A stretch of 64,000 nt of DNA from Grimontia indica (lineage in GTDB: Bacteria; Pseudomonadota; Gammaproteobacteria; Enterobacterales; Vibrionaceae), in NCBI RefSeq assembly GCF_000333895.2, contig NZ_ANFM02000001.1, positions 78,231 through 142,230 on the forward strand. Reading direction: 5' to 3'. The translations under genes and the position numbers were made by a program. Shown here in pieces: positions 55,817-64,000 of this stretch. Positions within the stretch are counted from its first letter, which is position 1, and every line of letters starts with the position of its first letter. Below the pieces are notes generated by a model that saw only the letters and a list, made by a program, of their open reading frames with translations, had not been told where the DNA came from and made no database searches.

Positions 55817-55852
55817 GCCGCTTAAAAAAAGCGGCCTCTCTCAGCCGCTTTT
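55817..55852 (-). terminator. Terminator after the TRAP operon
   Basis: Read on the minus strand, AAAGCGGCTGAGAGAGGCCGCTTTTTTT forms a stem (AAGCGGC/GCCGCTT) and a T run, just past the dctP stop; a second alternative stem overlaps it (GCCGCTT/AAGCGGC). Confidence 0.85.
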
Positions 55853-55869
55853 CAAACGTGACGGACGAA

Positions 55870-56925
55870 TTAGGAATAGCGGTAAGGTTTACCCGCTTTC
55901 TCCATCACTCCTGCATATTCTTTAAATATTTCTATCACCCGAGCATTTCGTGGACTGGTTTCAGCGATTTCGTCCCAGAATTTGTAAGCCTCGACCTCAA
56001 CCTGTCGCCACTCTTCATCTGGAATTGTGGTCAGCTGCATCTTGGTACCACTTGTTCTGAGTTTCGCTTCGCCGCCCCAGTACCAGTGCTGACGATAATA
56101 GTGTGAAGAATCCATCATCAGGTTAAACAGCACTTTCAGGTGTTCTGGCAGTGCATTCCAACGCTCAGTGTTGGCAAAGAAGGAACCACACCAAGCACCG
56201 GAGATATTATTCGTCAGGAAATAGTTGGTCACATCTGCCCAGCCAACGGTGTAGTCTTCTGTAATACCGGACCATGCAATGCCATCCAGTTCGCCGGTCT
56301 GCACTGCCACTTCCACATCTTCCCAAGGCAGAGTGACAGGGATAACACCGAAACGGGAAAGGAATCGGCCAGCAGTTGGGAAGGTAAAGATACGTTTCCC
56401 TTTCAAGTCCGCCAAGCTACGAATTGGGTCTACCGTTGCGAAGTGGCAAGGATCCCAGGAACCCGCACTTAACCAGGTCACACCTTTGACCTCGCCATAC
56501 GCTTCCTGCCAGATTTCTTTCAAGCCGTATTCTTCAAACAGTACTGGAACATCGAGGCTATAGCGGGTAGCGAAGGGGAAATAGCCGCCAAACACGGAGA
56601 TATCGACCGGAGCTGCGATGGAGTCGTCATCACTTTGTACTGCATCAATCGTCCCTTTCTGCATTGCGCGGAACAACTCGCCCGTAGGAACAAGCTGGTC
56701 GGCGAAATACAGCTCAATGACCATTTCACCATTGGCTGCAGCGTTAAACGCATCTACAGCAGGTTTGATGACATGTTCAGCGAGCGCTGGGCCAGCATAG
56801 GTCTGCAGTCTCCAGCGAATGGGTTCTTTGGCTGATACTACAGCTGGTGCACCCAGAATCGCCGTTGAACTAGCAGCGCCGACGATACCTGCCTTTTTCA
56901 GAAAATCACGTCTGTTGTTACTCAT
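55870..56925 (-). CDS. TRAP transporter solute-binding protein
   Basis: A 351-residue DctP-type periplasmic binding protein. The N-terminus has a twin-arginine-like signal (NNRRDFLKKAGIVGAASSTAILGAPAVVSA). Later segments include LADLKGKRIFTFPTAGRFLSRFGVIPVTLPWEDVEVAVQTGELDGI, the standard ligand-clasp region, with the family arginine replaced or shifted in this subgroup. It presents the substrate to DctQM. It is the last gene of the amine-type catabolic operon, 98 bases after dctM. Confidence 0.9.
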   Translation of the reverse strand: MSNNRRDFLKKAGIVGAASSTAILGAPAVVSAKEPIRWRLQTYAGPALAEHVIKPAVDAFNAAANGEMVIELYFADQLVPTGELFRAMQKGTIDAVQSDDDSIAAPVDISVFGGYFPFATRYSLDVPVLFEEYGLKEIWQEAYGEVKGVTWLSAGSWDPCHFATVDPIRSLADLKGKRIFTFPTAGRFLSRFGVIPVTLPWEDVEVAVQTGELDGIAWSGITEDYTVGWADVTNYFLTNNISGAWCGSFFANTERWNALPEHLKVLFNLMMDSSHYYRQHWYWGGEAKLRTSGTKMQLTTIPDEEWRQVEVEAYKFWDEIAETSPRNARVIEIFKEYAGVMEKAGKPYRYS

Positions 56926-57023
56926 AGTGGTGTCCTTATTACGTCATTAATTCGATAAACACACATTTCCATTGATTTGAGTGTAGTTGCATATTTGAGA
57001 GTGATTTTTGTAATGGTTTCCTC

Positions 57024-58346
57024 CTATCGGCTGTAGTGCCATTCTGGCAGCCAGAGCGCGATCTGGGGGAATGCCATGACAATGACAAGCGCACAGATCA
57101 TGATGAGAACAAACGGCACGATAGAGCGGTAAATGTCGGTCAGTGACACCTCTGGAGGTGCCATCGCACGCATCAGGAACAGGTTGTAGCCAAATGGCGG
57201 TGTCATATAGGCAATCTGACAGGTAATGGTATAGAGCACGCCATACCAGATAAGATCGAAGCCGAGTAACTTCACTAATGGCACGTAGAGAGGGGCAACG
57301 ATAACCAGCATGGCGGTATCGTCGAGGAAGGTTCCCATGATGAGGTAAGAAAGTTGCATCAGGATTAACACTTCCCAAGGCGTCAGACCCAGCCTATCGA
57401 TAAACAGCGCTTCTATCGCTTTGACTGCGCCTAAACCGTCAAATACCGCGCCAAAGCATAGAGCTGCAAGAATGATCCACATGAACATACAGCTGATGGC
57501 GAGGGTTTTACGCAGCGTGTTTTCCATGACTTCTTTGGTCATACGACGCTTGACGATGGCAGCAATGGTCGCTGCCAGAGCGCCGACGGCCGAGCTTTCC
57601 ACCAAGCTGGTGACACCCATTAGGAACAGGCCTGTCATAGAAAAGAAAATGGCGAGCGGGAGAATGCCTGCGCGCAGAAGTTTGAGCTTCTCACTCATCG
57701 GGACATTACGTTCCTCTTTGGAAAGCGCAGGACCGAGATGCGGCTGCATTTTGCAGCGGACGACAATGTATATGATGAACATGCTCGCCATCAGCAGACC
57801 CGGCAATACGCCGGCAAGCCAAAGTTGTCCCACAGGCTGGCGTGCAATCATGCCGTAGAGCACCAGTACCACGCTGGGCGGCACCAGTATCCCGAGCGAA
57901 CTGCCTGCCTGTATCACCCCGGTGACCATGATCTTGTCGTACCCCCGCCTGAGCAGTTCGGGAAGGGCAATACTCGCACCGATAGCCATGCCAGCTACGC
58001 TGAGTCCGTTCATGGCTGAAATCGCAACCATCAACAAGATCGTTCCGATGGCTAAACCACCGTGAATCGGTCCCATCCAGACATGGAACATTTTGTAGAG
58101 GTCTTCTGCAATACCAGACTCTGAGAGCATGTAGCCCATGTAGATAAACAGGGGCAAGGTTAGCAGCGGATACCACTTCATCAGCTTCATGGCTGCGCCG
58201 AAAGCAATTTCAGATCCGCCATCACCCCAAAGCAGCAGAGAAGCAATCACAGCAACGGAACCAATAGCAGCAAATACGCGTTGTCCAGTTAGCAGCATCA
58301 GCATCATGGAAGAAAACATCAGCAAAGCGATCAATTCATAACTCAT
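57024..58346 (-). CDS. TRAP transporter large permease subunit
   Basis: A 440-residue DctM-type membrane protein with about 12-14 helices, including MNGLSVAGMAIGASIALPELLRRGY and GTFLDDTAMLVIVAPLYVPL, which match the large-subunit signature. It uses the sodium gradient to import substrate bound by the DctP protein. It overlaps the small subunit by 4 bases. Confidence 0.92.
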   Translation of the reverse strand: MSYELIALLMFSSMMLMLLTGQRVFAAIGSVAVIASLLLWGDGGSEIAFGAAMKLMKWYPLLTLPLFIYMGYMLSESGIAEDLYKMFHVWMGPIHGGLAIGTILLMVAISAMNGLSVAGMAIGASIALPELLRRGYDKIMVTGVIQAGSSLGILVPPSVVLVLYGMIARQPVGQLWLAGVLPGLLMASMFIIYIVVRCKMQPHLGPALSKEERNVPMSEKLKLLRAGILPLAIFFSMTGLFLMGVTSLVESSAVGALAATIAAIVKRRMTKEVMENTLRKTLAISCMFMWIILAALCFGAVFDGLGAVKAIEALFIDRLGLTPWEVLILMQLSYLIMGTFLDDTAMLVIVAPLYVPLVKLLGFDLIWYGVLYTITCQIAYMTPPFGYNLFLMRAMAPPEVSLTDIYRSIVPFVLIMICALVIVMAFPQIALWLPEWHYSR

Positions 58347-58921
58347 TGCGTGCCTCCTTCTGATTCATCTTCCATACCCTTTGGCGCGCGCAATTTGGCG
58401 ATGTCTTTGAGCATCACAGCGGTGGCTTGAAGCAGCATCAGGAAGATACTGAAACACATGATGAGTTTGATTGGTGCCATATACGGCCGCCAAGCCGAAT
58501 AGCTGCGCTCGCCATACTCCAACGCATAGGAGGTGCTGGAAATGCCGCCATAAAGCAAAATCACGAGATAAACGATAAGAAAAATCACCGTGAAACTGTC
58601 GACCATCGCTTTGGTGCGCGGTGACCAGTTGCCGTAAACCAAGTCCATGCGTACATGGCTGTTGAGCTGCATAGAGTAGGGGCCACCAAGCATGTAGTAA
58701 GCGACCATGGCAAACTGCGCCATTTCAAGCGTCCAAAGCGAAGGCAGGAAAAAGGTTTTGGTGACTGATGAATAGACGAGAATACCTAGCATTAGGAATA
58801 TCAAATACATCGCAAACCGACCGATGTAGAAGTTAATTGATTCAACAAATCTGACGTAGGTAGCGAGGAACGCAGGCAGGTAAGCCAGATTCTTATCCTC
58901 GGGTAAACGTGATGACTCCAT
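58343..58921 (-). CDS. TRAP transporter small permease subunit
   Basis: A 192-residue DctQ-type protein with four membrane helices and the conserved HVRMDLVYGNWSPR segment between helices two and three. It pairs with the large subunit just downstream (4-base overlap). A 28-base gap separates it from the upstream amidotransferase gene. Confidence 0.9.
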   Translation of the reverse strand: MESSRLPEDKNLAYLPAFLATYVRFVESINFYIGRFAMYLIFLMLGILVYSSVTKTFFLPSLWTLEMAQFAMVAYYMLGGPYSMQLNSHVRMDLVYGNWSPRTKAMVDSFTVIFLIVYLVILLYGGISSTSYALEYGERSYSAWRPYMAPIKLIMCFSIFLMLLQATAVMLKDIAKLRAPKGMEDESEGGTQ

Positions 58922-58949
58922 AAATACTTCCTTCCTTGAATGGGGTCGT

Positions 58950-59705
58950 TTAAGGCTTCGTAGACGGCGACGGCTTGCCGGGTGAGGTCTGATTAGCCTT
59001 CAGAAAATCCAGCAACCATTGTGTAACAAGCTCTGCGTCCGGAGTTTGCTGCAGGGAGGCTTGCCCGCGAGAGATGACCTCTCCCGGAATACGATCCCTG
59101 CGTGACTCCATCAAATCGAAGGAGTAAGCGCGGCTGAATTCGGGATGCCCTTGAATTGCCAGAAAGTGGCTGCCAACGGTAAACATGCCAATAGGGCAGA
59201 ACTCGCTGCTGGCAAGTGTCGTGCTGTCAGGGGGGAGCTGGCTGACTTGATCCTGATGGCTGACGACAAGTGAAAAGTCAGGCTTGAGACTTTGTAGCCA
59301 AGGTTGTGAGACTTTTTCTTCTGCTGACAAATTGCTGGTGGCAATGCCGACTCCCCAGCCTTTTTCTGAACGTTCGACTTTGCCACCCAGTGCCTGAGCC
59401 ATCATTTGATGGCCAAAGCAAATGCCTACCGTGGGCTTTCCTTGTTCATACAGTGTTCTGACGAAATGCTCGAACCGTTTAATCCAGGGGAGATCGTCAT
59501 AAACGGAGTAGCGACTGCCAGAAATAACATACCCATCACACTCATCGATGCTTGCGGGATACTCATCGTCAATGACTCGATAGCAGTGCAGAGAAAGCGA
59601 AGGATCGACCTTCTTCAATGTCATCTCGAACATGTCAGGATAGTTTCTGTGCGTGCTTTGAAGCTCTGGTTTCACATCATCACAAAGCAGGAGACCGATA
59701 CGCAT
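58950..59705 (-). CDS. Class I glutamine amidotransferase-like hydrolase
   Basis: A 251-residue single-domain class I amidotransferase of the GuaA-like type. The nucleophile Cys is in VGICFGHQMMAQALGG, and the His is in AIQGHPEF; a downstream Glu completes the triad. No synthetase partner is fused. In this operon it most likely hydrolyses a gamma-glutamyl amide back to glutamate. It is distinct from PuuD (peptidase C26), so the call rests on motif and context. Confidence 0.85.
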   Translation of the reverse strand: MRIGLLLCDDVKPELQSTHRNYPDMFEMTLKKVDPSLSLHCYRVIDDEYPASIDECDGYVISGSRYSVYDDLPWIKRFEHFVRTLYEQGKPTVGICFGHQMMAQALGGKVERSEKGWGVGIATSNLSAEEKVSQPWLQSLKPDFSLVVSHQDQVSQLPPDSTTLASSEFCPIGMFTVGSHFLAIQGHPEFSRAYSFDLMESRRDRIPGEVISRGQASLQQTPDAELVTQWLLDFLKANQTSPGKPSPSTKP

Positions 59706-59713
59706 AATGCCTC

Positions 59714-60874
59714 TCAGAGTCCTTTTCCATGGACAGCGTTGAGAAAGAGTTGGCTGTATTCATCAGCAGAAAACGGGATCGGATTACCTCCCGCAGATGG
59801 GTCATTGATAGACATCAATCCGACCTTTTCAGCTTCGGAGTCATTAATCCCAATATCAGCCAGTGTGTGGGGAATCCCCAGAGATTCTCGTAATGCCAGT
59901 ACCCAGCTCAATACGGCATCCGTGCCAGAGCCTTCCAGCGCTAGATAACGAGCCAATCGCTCCATTTTCTCATCGATTTCTCTGCGATTCGCTTCCAATA
60001 CGTATGGCATCAGGATGGCATTCAGCAGGCCATGGTGAGCGTTGTACAAAGCGCCAAGTGTGTGGGCGATGGCGTGCATAGCACCCAGGCCTTTTTGAAA
60101 TGCCGTTGCGCCCATACTGGAAGCAACCAACATCTGCATTCTGGCTTGTTTATCTGCCCCGTTGTCAAAAACAATGGGGAGGTTTTGTTGCACTAAACGG
60201 ATACCTTCAATGGCAATACCTTCTGCCATAGGGTGATAGCCTGGGGCACATAGCGCTTCAAGAGAGTGTGACAACGCATCCATCCCAGTGGCTGCAGTGA
60301 TATGAGGCGGCAGGCCAAGGGTAAGTTCAGGATCCAGTATGACTTTTCCTGGCAGCATCTGAGGATGAAAGATGATGAGCTTACGTTTTTCATCTTCTTT
60401 AGTGATGACAGATGCACGACCCACTTCTGAACCTGTACCTGCCGTGGTTGGAATCGCAACGATGGGGGCAATGAGTTCTGGGTCTGCTTGTGCCCAGTTA
60501 TCGCCCACATCTTCAAACGCCCAAAGTGGTTGAGACTGTTCCGCTGATAACGCGATGGCTTTCGCGCAATCTAAGGCTGAGCCTCCACCTAGTGCAATCA
60601 CGCCATCATGGGAGCCTTCTTTGAAAGCCGTATTTCCCGATTCGACGTTCTGGCCTGTTGGATTGCCTTGCACATCACAGAACAGTGCTACAGACAGCCC
60701 TTGCTGCTCGCACAGGTCTCTCGTCTGTTGCGTCATCGACAGCGCCGCAATGCCGGGGTCAGTGACCAGCAATGGCCGATGCATTCCCAGGCTTTTACAT
60801 GCAGCGGGCAAGGCCTCTAACGCGCCGATACCGGCTGTCATTGCAGTGGGGTAATTCCAGTTTGATAATGACAT
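59714..60874 (-). CDS. Iron-containing alcohol dehydrogenase
   Basis: A 386-residue group III dehydrogenase. The NAD-binding GGGSALDCAKAIA and the metal ligands in GMDALSHSLEA and GAMHAIAHTLGALYNAHHG (Asp, His, His, His) are all present. It oxidises an alcohol to an aldehyde or does the reverse. It lies 8 bases after the aldehyde dehydrogenase and 8 bases before the amidotransferase, in a tight operon. Its presence, in place of an amine oxidase, suggests that the pathway substrate has a hydroxyl group. Confidence 0.9.
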   Translation of the reverse strand: MSLSNWNYPTAMTAGIGALEALPAACKSLGMHRPLLVTDPGIAALSMTQQTRDLCEQQGLSVALFCDVQGNPTGQNVESGNTAFKEGSHDGVIALGGGSALDCAKAIALSAEQSQPLWAFEDVGDNWAQADPELIAPIVAIPTTAGTGSEVGRASVITKEDEKRKLIIFHPQMLPGKVILDPELTLGLPPHITAATGMDALSHSLEALCAPGYHPMAEGIAIEGIRLVQQNLPIVFDNGADKQARMQMLVASSMGATAFQKGLGAMHAIAHTLGALYNAHHGLLNAILMPYVLEANRREIDEKMERLARYLALEGSGTDAVLSWVLALRESLGIPHTLADIGINDSEAEKVGLMSINDPSAGGNPIPFSADEYSQLFLNAVHGKGL

Positions 60875-60882
60875 GTCCGCTC

Positions 60883-62268
60883 CTAAACGCGTTTGAAGTG
60901 ATAAGACTTGGGTCGTGTTAGATGCTCAAACCCAATTTTTGATAGGGTGCATCCCCGTCCACTGTTTTTGACGCCTACCCAAGCCAGACCGGGGTCAAGG
61001 TAATCGCAGCGGTTAAGGAAAACGGTGCCGGACTCGGTGCTATCGGCTAATTGCTCGCCGCGCTCTTCATCTTCAGTGAAAATCGCCGCAGTCAGACCAA
61101 ATTCGCTTTCATTCATCAAGCGCAAGGCTTCTTCGTCGCTGCTGACACGTTGAATACCTAAAACGGGGCCGAAAGTTTCTTCCGTCATCACCCGCATACT
61201 GTGGTCTACGTTAATGAGAAGTTGTGGTGCTAAATAAGGGGTGCCAAGCTGACTAGCCGGGAAATCGGACGCATCAATCATGGGTTTTGCGCCTTGAAGT
61301 ATCGCTTCTTCCGTTTGGCCCCTCACAAAATCAGCAGAAGCGGTGCGAACTAAAGGCCCAAGTGTTGTGCTTGCTTCATCGGGTCTGCCGAGTTGATATT
61401 GGTTCACGAGTTTTACTGCTGCATCGACAACATCGTCATAAACAGCATCATGGACATAAAGCCTCTCCATACCACAGCATGATTGGCCGGAGTTAAAAAA
61501 AGCGCCATCGATGACAGTGTCAACAGCATTGGGAACATTGGCGTCGTGGCATATATAGGCTGGGTCTTTGCCGCCAAGCTCCAAACCTGCGCTGATAAAG
61601 CGACCAGCAATGGCCTTCTCAACGACCCTGCCGCCAGGTACTGAACCCGTGAATGCAACATGCCGGATTGAATCGTGTTGCATGACGGATTCGGTATCAG
61701 CATGGGAAAGGTGAAGATATTGGAAAACGCCTTCGGGTAACCCCGCCTCTGCAAATGCTTCTGCCATTCTTTCGGCGCAAAGAGGCGTTTGGGCAGAGTG
61801 CTTGAGCAGTACCGTGTTACCGGCCAACAAAGCAGGAACAATCGCATTAACCGCAGTCAGGTATGGGTAGTTCCAGGGTGCAACCACGAATACTGTACCG
61901 AGTGGAACCCGCTTGATGTAACGACGAAATCCCGCTTTATCTGGTAAAGGCATGGGTGAAAGGGCTTCAGGCGCAATGTCTATCATATGCATCGCGCGTT
62001 CTTCGAAGCCTGCCACTTCACCTTTGGTATAGGAAATAGGGCGCCCCATCATCCAGGTGATCTCTTCTGCAATTTCATCACCCCTCGCAACAAAACACTC
62101 AACGGCTTTGCGGCATATAGCCTGGCGCACTTCAAGTGGCGTGTTTTTCCATGGCGAATAGGCCTTGGAGGCACTTTCCAGTGCGGCATTTATATCGCTT
62201 GCTGTAGCAAAAGGGCGCTCGACGTAAACCGAGCCATCTACGGGTGTAATTGTCTGAAAACGCTCCAT
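60883..62268 (-). CDS. NAD(P)-dependent aldehyde dehydrogenase
   Basis: A 461-residue ALDH-superfamily enzyme. Catalytic Glu is in GLELGGKDP, the nucleophile Cys is in FFNSGQSCCG, and the nucleotide pocket is in VAPWNYPYLTAVNAI and FTGSVPGGR. It converts the aldehyde to a carboxylate, presumably downstream of the iron alcohol dehydrogenase. It starts 8 bases after the synthetase gene. Confidence 0.92.
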   Translation of the reverse strand: MERFQTITPVDGSVYVERPFATASDINAALESASKAYSPWKNTPLEVRQAICRKAVECFVARGDEIAEEITWMMGRPISYTKGEVAGFEERAMHMIDIAPEALSPMPLPDKAGFRRYIKRVPLGTVFVVAPWNYPYLTAVNAIVPALLAGNTVLLKHSAQTPLCAERMAEAFAEAGLPEGVFQYLHLSHADTESVMQHDSIRHVAFTGSVPGGRVVEKAIAGRFISAGLELGGKDPAYICHDANVPNAVDTVIDGAFFNSGQSCCGMERLYVHDAVYDDVVDAAVKLVNQYQLGRPDEASTTLGPLVRTASADFVRGQTEEAILQGAKPMIDASDFPASQLGTPYLAPQLLINVDHSMRVMTEETFGPVLGIQRVSSDEEALRLMNESEFGLTAAIFTEDEERGEQLADSTESGTVFLNRCDYLDPGLAWVGVKNSGRGCTLSKIGFEHLTRPKSYHFKRV

Positions 62269-62276
62269 GTCTTCAC

Positions 62277-63647
62277 CTATATAATTTCAAAATAACGGTC
62301 GAGTTCCCAGTCGGTCACATGCTTGCGGAATTCTCTTTCTTCCCACTCACGTGACGCGGCGAAGTGTTCCACGAAGGCTTCACCCAGCATGGCTTTGGCA
62401 GCTTCCGATTGTTTGAAAGACTGTGCGGCCTCCCAGAGTGTGCGGGGCAGTTGGAGTTCTTCAGGATGTTCGATTTCATAGGCGTTACCCACGATGCGAT
62501 CTGTAGGTTTCATCTTGTGTTCAATGCCATAAAGGCCAGAGGCCAGTGCCGCAGCAAGGGCGAGATAAGGGTTGGCATCTGCAGCGCCAAGACGGTACTC
62601 AATGCGCTGCGATTTATCAGAACCCGGAATGACACGAAGAGATGTGGTGCGGTTCTCAACGCCCCAGGTCGCATCCGTTGGTGCCCAAAAGCCTGGGATC
62701 ATTCGGGTGTAGCTGTTGACGGTTGGGGCAATCATGCAAAGGAATTGCGGCATCAGAAGTTGCTGACCCGCGAGGAAGTGGCGCTGAACGTCACTCATAT
62801 TGAGCTCTGCATCGGGCGCATAAAAGGCACTTTTCCCCGAAGCGCGGTCTCGAAGCGAAATGTGAATATGTCCGCTTTGGCCGGGGTAATCATTGGTCCA
62901 CTTGGCCATGAAGGTCGCCATCATGTCGTTTTTCTGTGCCAGCACCTTCATGTAGGTTTTGAACAGCGCGGCCTTGTCAGCGGCCTCTTTTGCGTCGTCT
63001 ACAGTCAACGCAGCTTCGATAACGCCAGGGCCGGTTTCGGAATGGATGCCTTCGATCGGAAAGTCCATGGCTTCACCCATGGCGAGAATTGCTTTATACA
63101 AACCTGAGTAAGTAGAGTTACGAATCATCGAGTAACCAAACCAGTCTGGCGTAATGGTTTTCAGGTTGCGGAAGCCTTTCTCGCGGGCGGAGTGAGGTGT
63201 TTCATCGAAAATGAAGAATTCATATTCAAGTGCAGCGTAGGCGTCAAACCCCATGTCTGCGGCTTTTTCAAGTACACGGCGGAGTGTGGCGCGAGGACAA
63301 ACCGCTTCGGCATCGCCAGAAAACTCCGCAATGAATAGCAGCATACCATCTTCATCAAGCACATCGCGGCAGGTGTCAGGAAGAATACGAACCGGGGCAT
63401 CAGGATAACCTGTGTGCCAGCCAGTGTATTTGGCGTTGTCGTAGAGTTGGTCTTTGACATCCCAGCCCAACACTACATCGCAGAAAGCAAATCCACCATC
63501 CAGCGAAGAGAAGAATTTCTCTTTCGACATGTACTTGCCACGCATCACGCCATCGTTATCAAACAAACCGACTTTGACGTGAGAGAGCTTCCTTTCTTCA
63601 ACAATCTTTTTGGCGTCTGCCGCCGTTTTTACTTCACGCGCTTCCAT
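62277..63647 (-). CDS. Gamma-glutamyl ligase of glutamine-synthetase type (PuuA-like)
   Basis: A 456-residue glutamine-synthetase fold protein of the PuuA/GlnA-like subgroup. Metal- and ATP-binding motifs include YEFFIFDETP, HSETGPGVIEAAL, SGHIHISL and NRTTSLRVIPG. It probably joins glutamate to an amine using ATP. A longer frame starts at 63776, but ATG 63647 has an AGGAG site and matches the family N-terminus (MEAREVKTA). It is the first gene of the operon. Confidence 0.88.
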   Translation of the reverse strand: MEAREVKTAADAKKIVEERKLSHVKVGLFDNDGVMRGKYMSKEKFFSSLDGGFAFCDVVLGWDVKDQLYDNAKYTGWHTGYPDAPVRILPDTCRDVLDEDGMLLFIAEFSGDAEAVCPRATLRRVLEKAADMGFDAYAALEYEFFIFDETPHSAREKGFRNLKTITPDWFGYSMIRNSTYSGLYKAILAMGEAMDFPIEGIHSETGPGVIEAALTVDDAKEAADKAALFKTYMKVLAQKNDMMATFMAKWTNDYPGQSGHIHISLRDRASGKSAFYAPDAELNMSDVQRHFLAGQQLLMPQFLCMIAPTVNSYTRMIPGFWAPTDATWGVENRTTSLRVIPGSDKSQRIEYRLGAADANPYLALAAALASGLYGIEHKMKPTDRIVGNAYEIEHPEELQLPRTLWEAAQSFKQSEAAKAMLGEAFVEHFAASREWEEREFRKHVTDWELDRYFEII

Positions 63648-63720
63648 ACCCGCTCCTGTTATTTTCGTTACTGGACCGAAAGAAAAACTGCATGCTCCAT
63701 TTGCTTCTGATGTTTCAGAA

Positions 63721-63787
63721 ACCCATGAACCTCTATCAACGATAGTTGAAGCATGGGTAAGCAGTAGGTGACTCATCAGTCACTTAC
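63721..63787. promoter_or_regulatory. Nested palindromes upstream of the ligase gene
   Basis: ACCCATG (63721-63727) pairs with CATGGGT (63752-63758), enclosing TCAACGATAGTTGA; next comes GTAGGTGACT-CATC-AGTCACTTAC (63764-63787). They lie 74-140 bases ahead of the operon start and could be operators. Confidence 0.5.
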
Positions 63788-63805
63788 GGTTGGTAACGGA
63801 CTGAA

Positions 63806-64000
63806 TACCCAAACAACCTGAAGATGCCTGATTCAGCGAGATTGACTGGTGTTGTGATCGCGGCGTCCCTTTGTAGGTGTAGTCACCTCCATCAAAAAGG
63901 GACAACAAAGAGCACGGCGCCAGTCAACTCGCCCGAAGGGAGGTCATCAATGCGCCCACTTCTTCGTTAAATTCCACGGAAATAGAACGACTATTCCTCG
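63806..64000. repeat. Repeat-like palindromic stretch at the window end
   Basis: TACCCAAACAACCTGAA (63806-63822) is identical to the arm at 14981-14997. Beyond it, TTGACTGGTGTTGTG (63842-63856) pairs with CACGGCGCCAGTCAA (63913-63927), enclosing a second pair (GTCCCTTT/AAAGGGAC). Near the edge GGAAATAG and CTATTCC form a hairpin. No gene is visible. It looks like the edge of an intergenic repeat. Confidence 0.55.

Noticed and set aside
1..64000. CRISPR arrays, rRNA genes or tRNA genes
   Set aside because: I saw no spaced repeat array, no rRNA-like blocks and no cloverleaf with the conserved tRNA words; tRNA detection by eye is weak, so a scan would be needed to be sure.

Overview
The window looks like a chromosomal segment of a marine gammaproteobacterium, most likely Vibrionaceae. 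The genus cannot be fixed from sequence alone. The signs are a Vibrio-type PurR, a torR/torCAD locus with near-canonical Tor boxes, a cyclic-di-GMP (GEMM-I) riboswitch ahead of a TfoX-family gene as in Vibrio tfoY, and a 2-methylcitrate (prp) operon with AcnD/PrpF and a GntR-type regulator.

Layout. 1-4.5 kb: the end of a LysR regulator, a Crp/Fnr-type regulator, an SDR / DUF2141 / TVP38 gene set, a 264-bp repeat-like element and a ferric-reductase-like flavocytochrome. 4.6-14.5 kb: an AEC permease and the prp operon (gntR-prpB-prpC-acnD-prpF-prpE) for propionate catabolism, with two copies of a palindromic operator upstream. 14.5-17.2 kb: small uncharacterised genes, three of them followed by strong terminators. 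17.1-23.5 kb: an AT-rich accessory block with a reverse transcriptase-nitrilase fusion, a small membrane protein beside it, and two overlapping genes for paralogous membrane proteins. An 18-bp near-identical direct repeat lies at each end of this block. 24-29.6 kb: an RND efflux pump with a divergent TetR gene and two operators, then a methyltransferase. 29.9-31.7 kb: two bacterioferritin subunits with complementary active-site changes and a DJ-1/PfpI protein. 32-36.5 kb: a 1520-residue RTX protein. 36.7-45 kb: a TTC38-like protein, a DsbA-fold protein, and a ynjF-ynjD-ynjC-ynjB transporter operon headed by a TVP38-flavoprotein disulfide reductase fusion. 45-48.3 kb: small genes, tfoY with its riboswitch, and purR. 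48.8-54.4 kb: the trimethylamine N-oxide respiration genes torD, torA, torC and torR. 55.6-55.8 kb: a candidate structured RNA ending in a terminator. 55.9-63.7 kb: a catabolic operon of glutamine-synthetase-like ligase, aldehyde dehydrogenase, iron alcohol dehydrogenase, class I amidotransferase and a TRAP transporter. The last 300 bases are a palindrome-rich repeat-like stretch.

How the genes work together. The prp enzymes take propionate to pyruvate plus succinate. The tor genes form a complete reductase, pentaheme electron donor, chaperone and response regulator set; torS and torT are not in the window. The final operon reads best as a gamma-glutamylation route for an imported amine, probably an amino alcohol. 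The most novel material is the RT-nitrilase block with its paralogous membrane-protein pair, the candidate RNA at 55.6 kb, and the amine operon. RT-nitrilase fusions themselves are a known defence class (DRT/UG reverse transcriptases); the attached membrane pair is what I do not recognise.
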